A stretch of 6,731 nucleotides of DNA from Heritagella sp051881655. Lineage in GTDB: Bacteria; Bacillota; Clostridia; Oscillospirales; Acutalibacteraceae. Under the pieces are notes generated by a model. It was not told the DNA's origin and searched no databases. It saw only the letters and a list, made by a program, of their open reading frames with translations. Both the position numbers and the translations under genes were made by a program. The stretch lies in assembly GCA_051881655.1 (NCBI GenBank), contig JBJEQH010000215.1:1-6731 (forward strand), given 5' to 3'. This document shows, piece by piece, positions 6,511 through 6,731 of this stretch; the stretch's first letter is position 1, and each line of letters starts with the position of its first letter.

Positions 6511-6518
6511 TCCCCTTT
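6511..6518 (-). promoter_or_regulatory. Ribosome binding site for the pyruvyl transferase/GDPD gene
   Basis: On the minus strand AAAGGGGA leaves about 8 nt between its G-run and the ATG at 6503. It supports that start over the in-frame TTG 45 nt further upstream. Confidence 0.65.
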
Positions 6519-6582
6519 GCAGAAAATGTGGGTCAAAATCCGCGCCAAAAGAAAGGGTTTTACATAGAAAAATGCTAATTTT

Positions 6583-6612
6583 ATTCTATCATGGTCCCTA
6601 TCCTGCGTGCAA
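6583..6612 (-). promoter_or_regulatory. Probable promoter of the pyruvyl transferase/GDPD-GH43 operon
   Basis: On the minus strand TTGCAC (6607-6612) and TAGAAT (6583-6588) are separated by 18 nt. The -10 is preceded by TGA, giving the TGn of an extended -10. The -10 matches consensus at five of six positions, the -35 at only three. Predicted leader is about 70 nt. It lies just downstream of a minus-strand terminator, as expected for an independent transcription unit. Confidence 0.55.
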
Positions 6613-6616
6613 GGGG

Positions 6617-6649
6617 AAAAAGGCCGGCCCTGTAAAAACAGGGCCGGCC
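6617..6649 (-). terminator. Intrinsic terminator of a minus-strand gene beyond the right edge
   Basis: A perfect 12-bp GC-rich inverted repeat (6622-6633 with 6638-6649; GGCCGGCCCTGT / ACAGGGCCGGCC) closes on an AAAA loop. Reading the minus strand, TTTTT follows the stem at once. On the plus strand a T5 run comes only about 8 nt after the stem (CGGGGGTGTTTTT), so the leftward direction is favoured. It isolates the downstream promoter from read-through. Confidence 0.8.
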
Positions 6650-6670
6650 CGGGGGTGTTTTTGGAAAAGA

Positions 6671-6697
6671 GTTTCCCGGAGAAAATTACCGGGAAAC
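6671..6697 (-). terminator. Second hairpin, possible tandem terminator
   Basis: A perfect 9-bp inverted repeat (GTTTCCCGG at 6671-6679, CCGGGAAAC at 6689-6697) has a 9-nt A/T-rich loop. On the minus strand it is followed by TCTTTTCC, a short interrupted T-run. It is probably the 3' untranslated region or first terminator of a gene lying to the right. Too little sequence remains (6698-6731) to identify that gene; one minus frame is open until a TAA in the hairpin loop. Confidence 0.4.
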
Positions 6698-6731
6698 CGG
6701 CGGGATGGGTGAAAGGGGATTCAGGCGGGAG

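Noticed and set aside
5964..6578. 204-codon plus-strand frame opposite the start of the pyruvyl transferase gene
   Set aside because: No motif or ribosome binding site; it overlaps the minus-strand ribosome binding site and leader of a gene with clear domain motifs.

Overview
The window reads like an ordinary chromosomal stretch of a fairly GC-rich Gram-positive bacterium, most likely a gut-type Clostridia or Oscillospiraceae member. This is inferred from purine-rich AGGAG/GGGAGG ribosome binding sites, a TTG start, extended -10 promoters carrying a TRTG-type element, compact hairpin terminators, and the gene families present. No species can be named from the sequence alone.

Layout: a bidirectional terminator (about 37-76) closes the left edge. 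Next comes exodeoxyribonuclease III on the minus strand (124-882). A 239-bp divergent promoter region (883-1121) separates it from a plus-strand run of three genes: a cyclophilin-type peptidyl-prolyl isomerase (1122-1652), an M42-family metallo-aminopeptidase (1669-2745, TTG start) and an EamA/DMT-family transporter (2742-3662, overlapping the peptidase stop by 4 nt). A strong bidirectional terminator (3675-3721) lies between this run and a convergent minus-strand pair. Read in transcription order, the pair is a large two-domain protein (6503 down to 4644) followed 33 nt later by a cytoplasmic GH43-type glycosidase (4610 down to 3732). The pair has its own promoter (6583-6612). Upstream of that are one or two hairpins that probably terminate a minus-strand gene beyond the right edge.

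The left half is housekeeping: DNA repair, protein folding, peptide turnover and small-molecule transport. The right half is the accessory-looking part. Its large protein joins an N-terminal polysaccharide pyruvyl transferase-like domain to a C-terminal glycerophosphodiester phosphodiesterase-like (GDPD) barrel. By motif reading, the barrel keeps the acidic metal-binding positions but lacks both catalytic histidines. Together with the GH43 gene this suggests a small glycan or envelope-polymer module of unknown substrate. It is the most interesting item in the window.

Stretches without genes: 1-123 holds terminator hairpins; 883-1121 holds two divergent promoters and a leader hairpin; 6504-6731 holds a promoter and two hairpins. 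No tRNA, rRNA, insertion sequence, CRISPR array or attachment site was seen.
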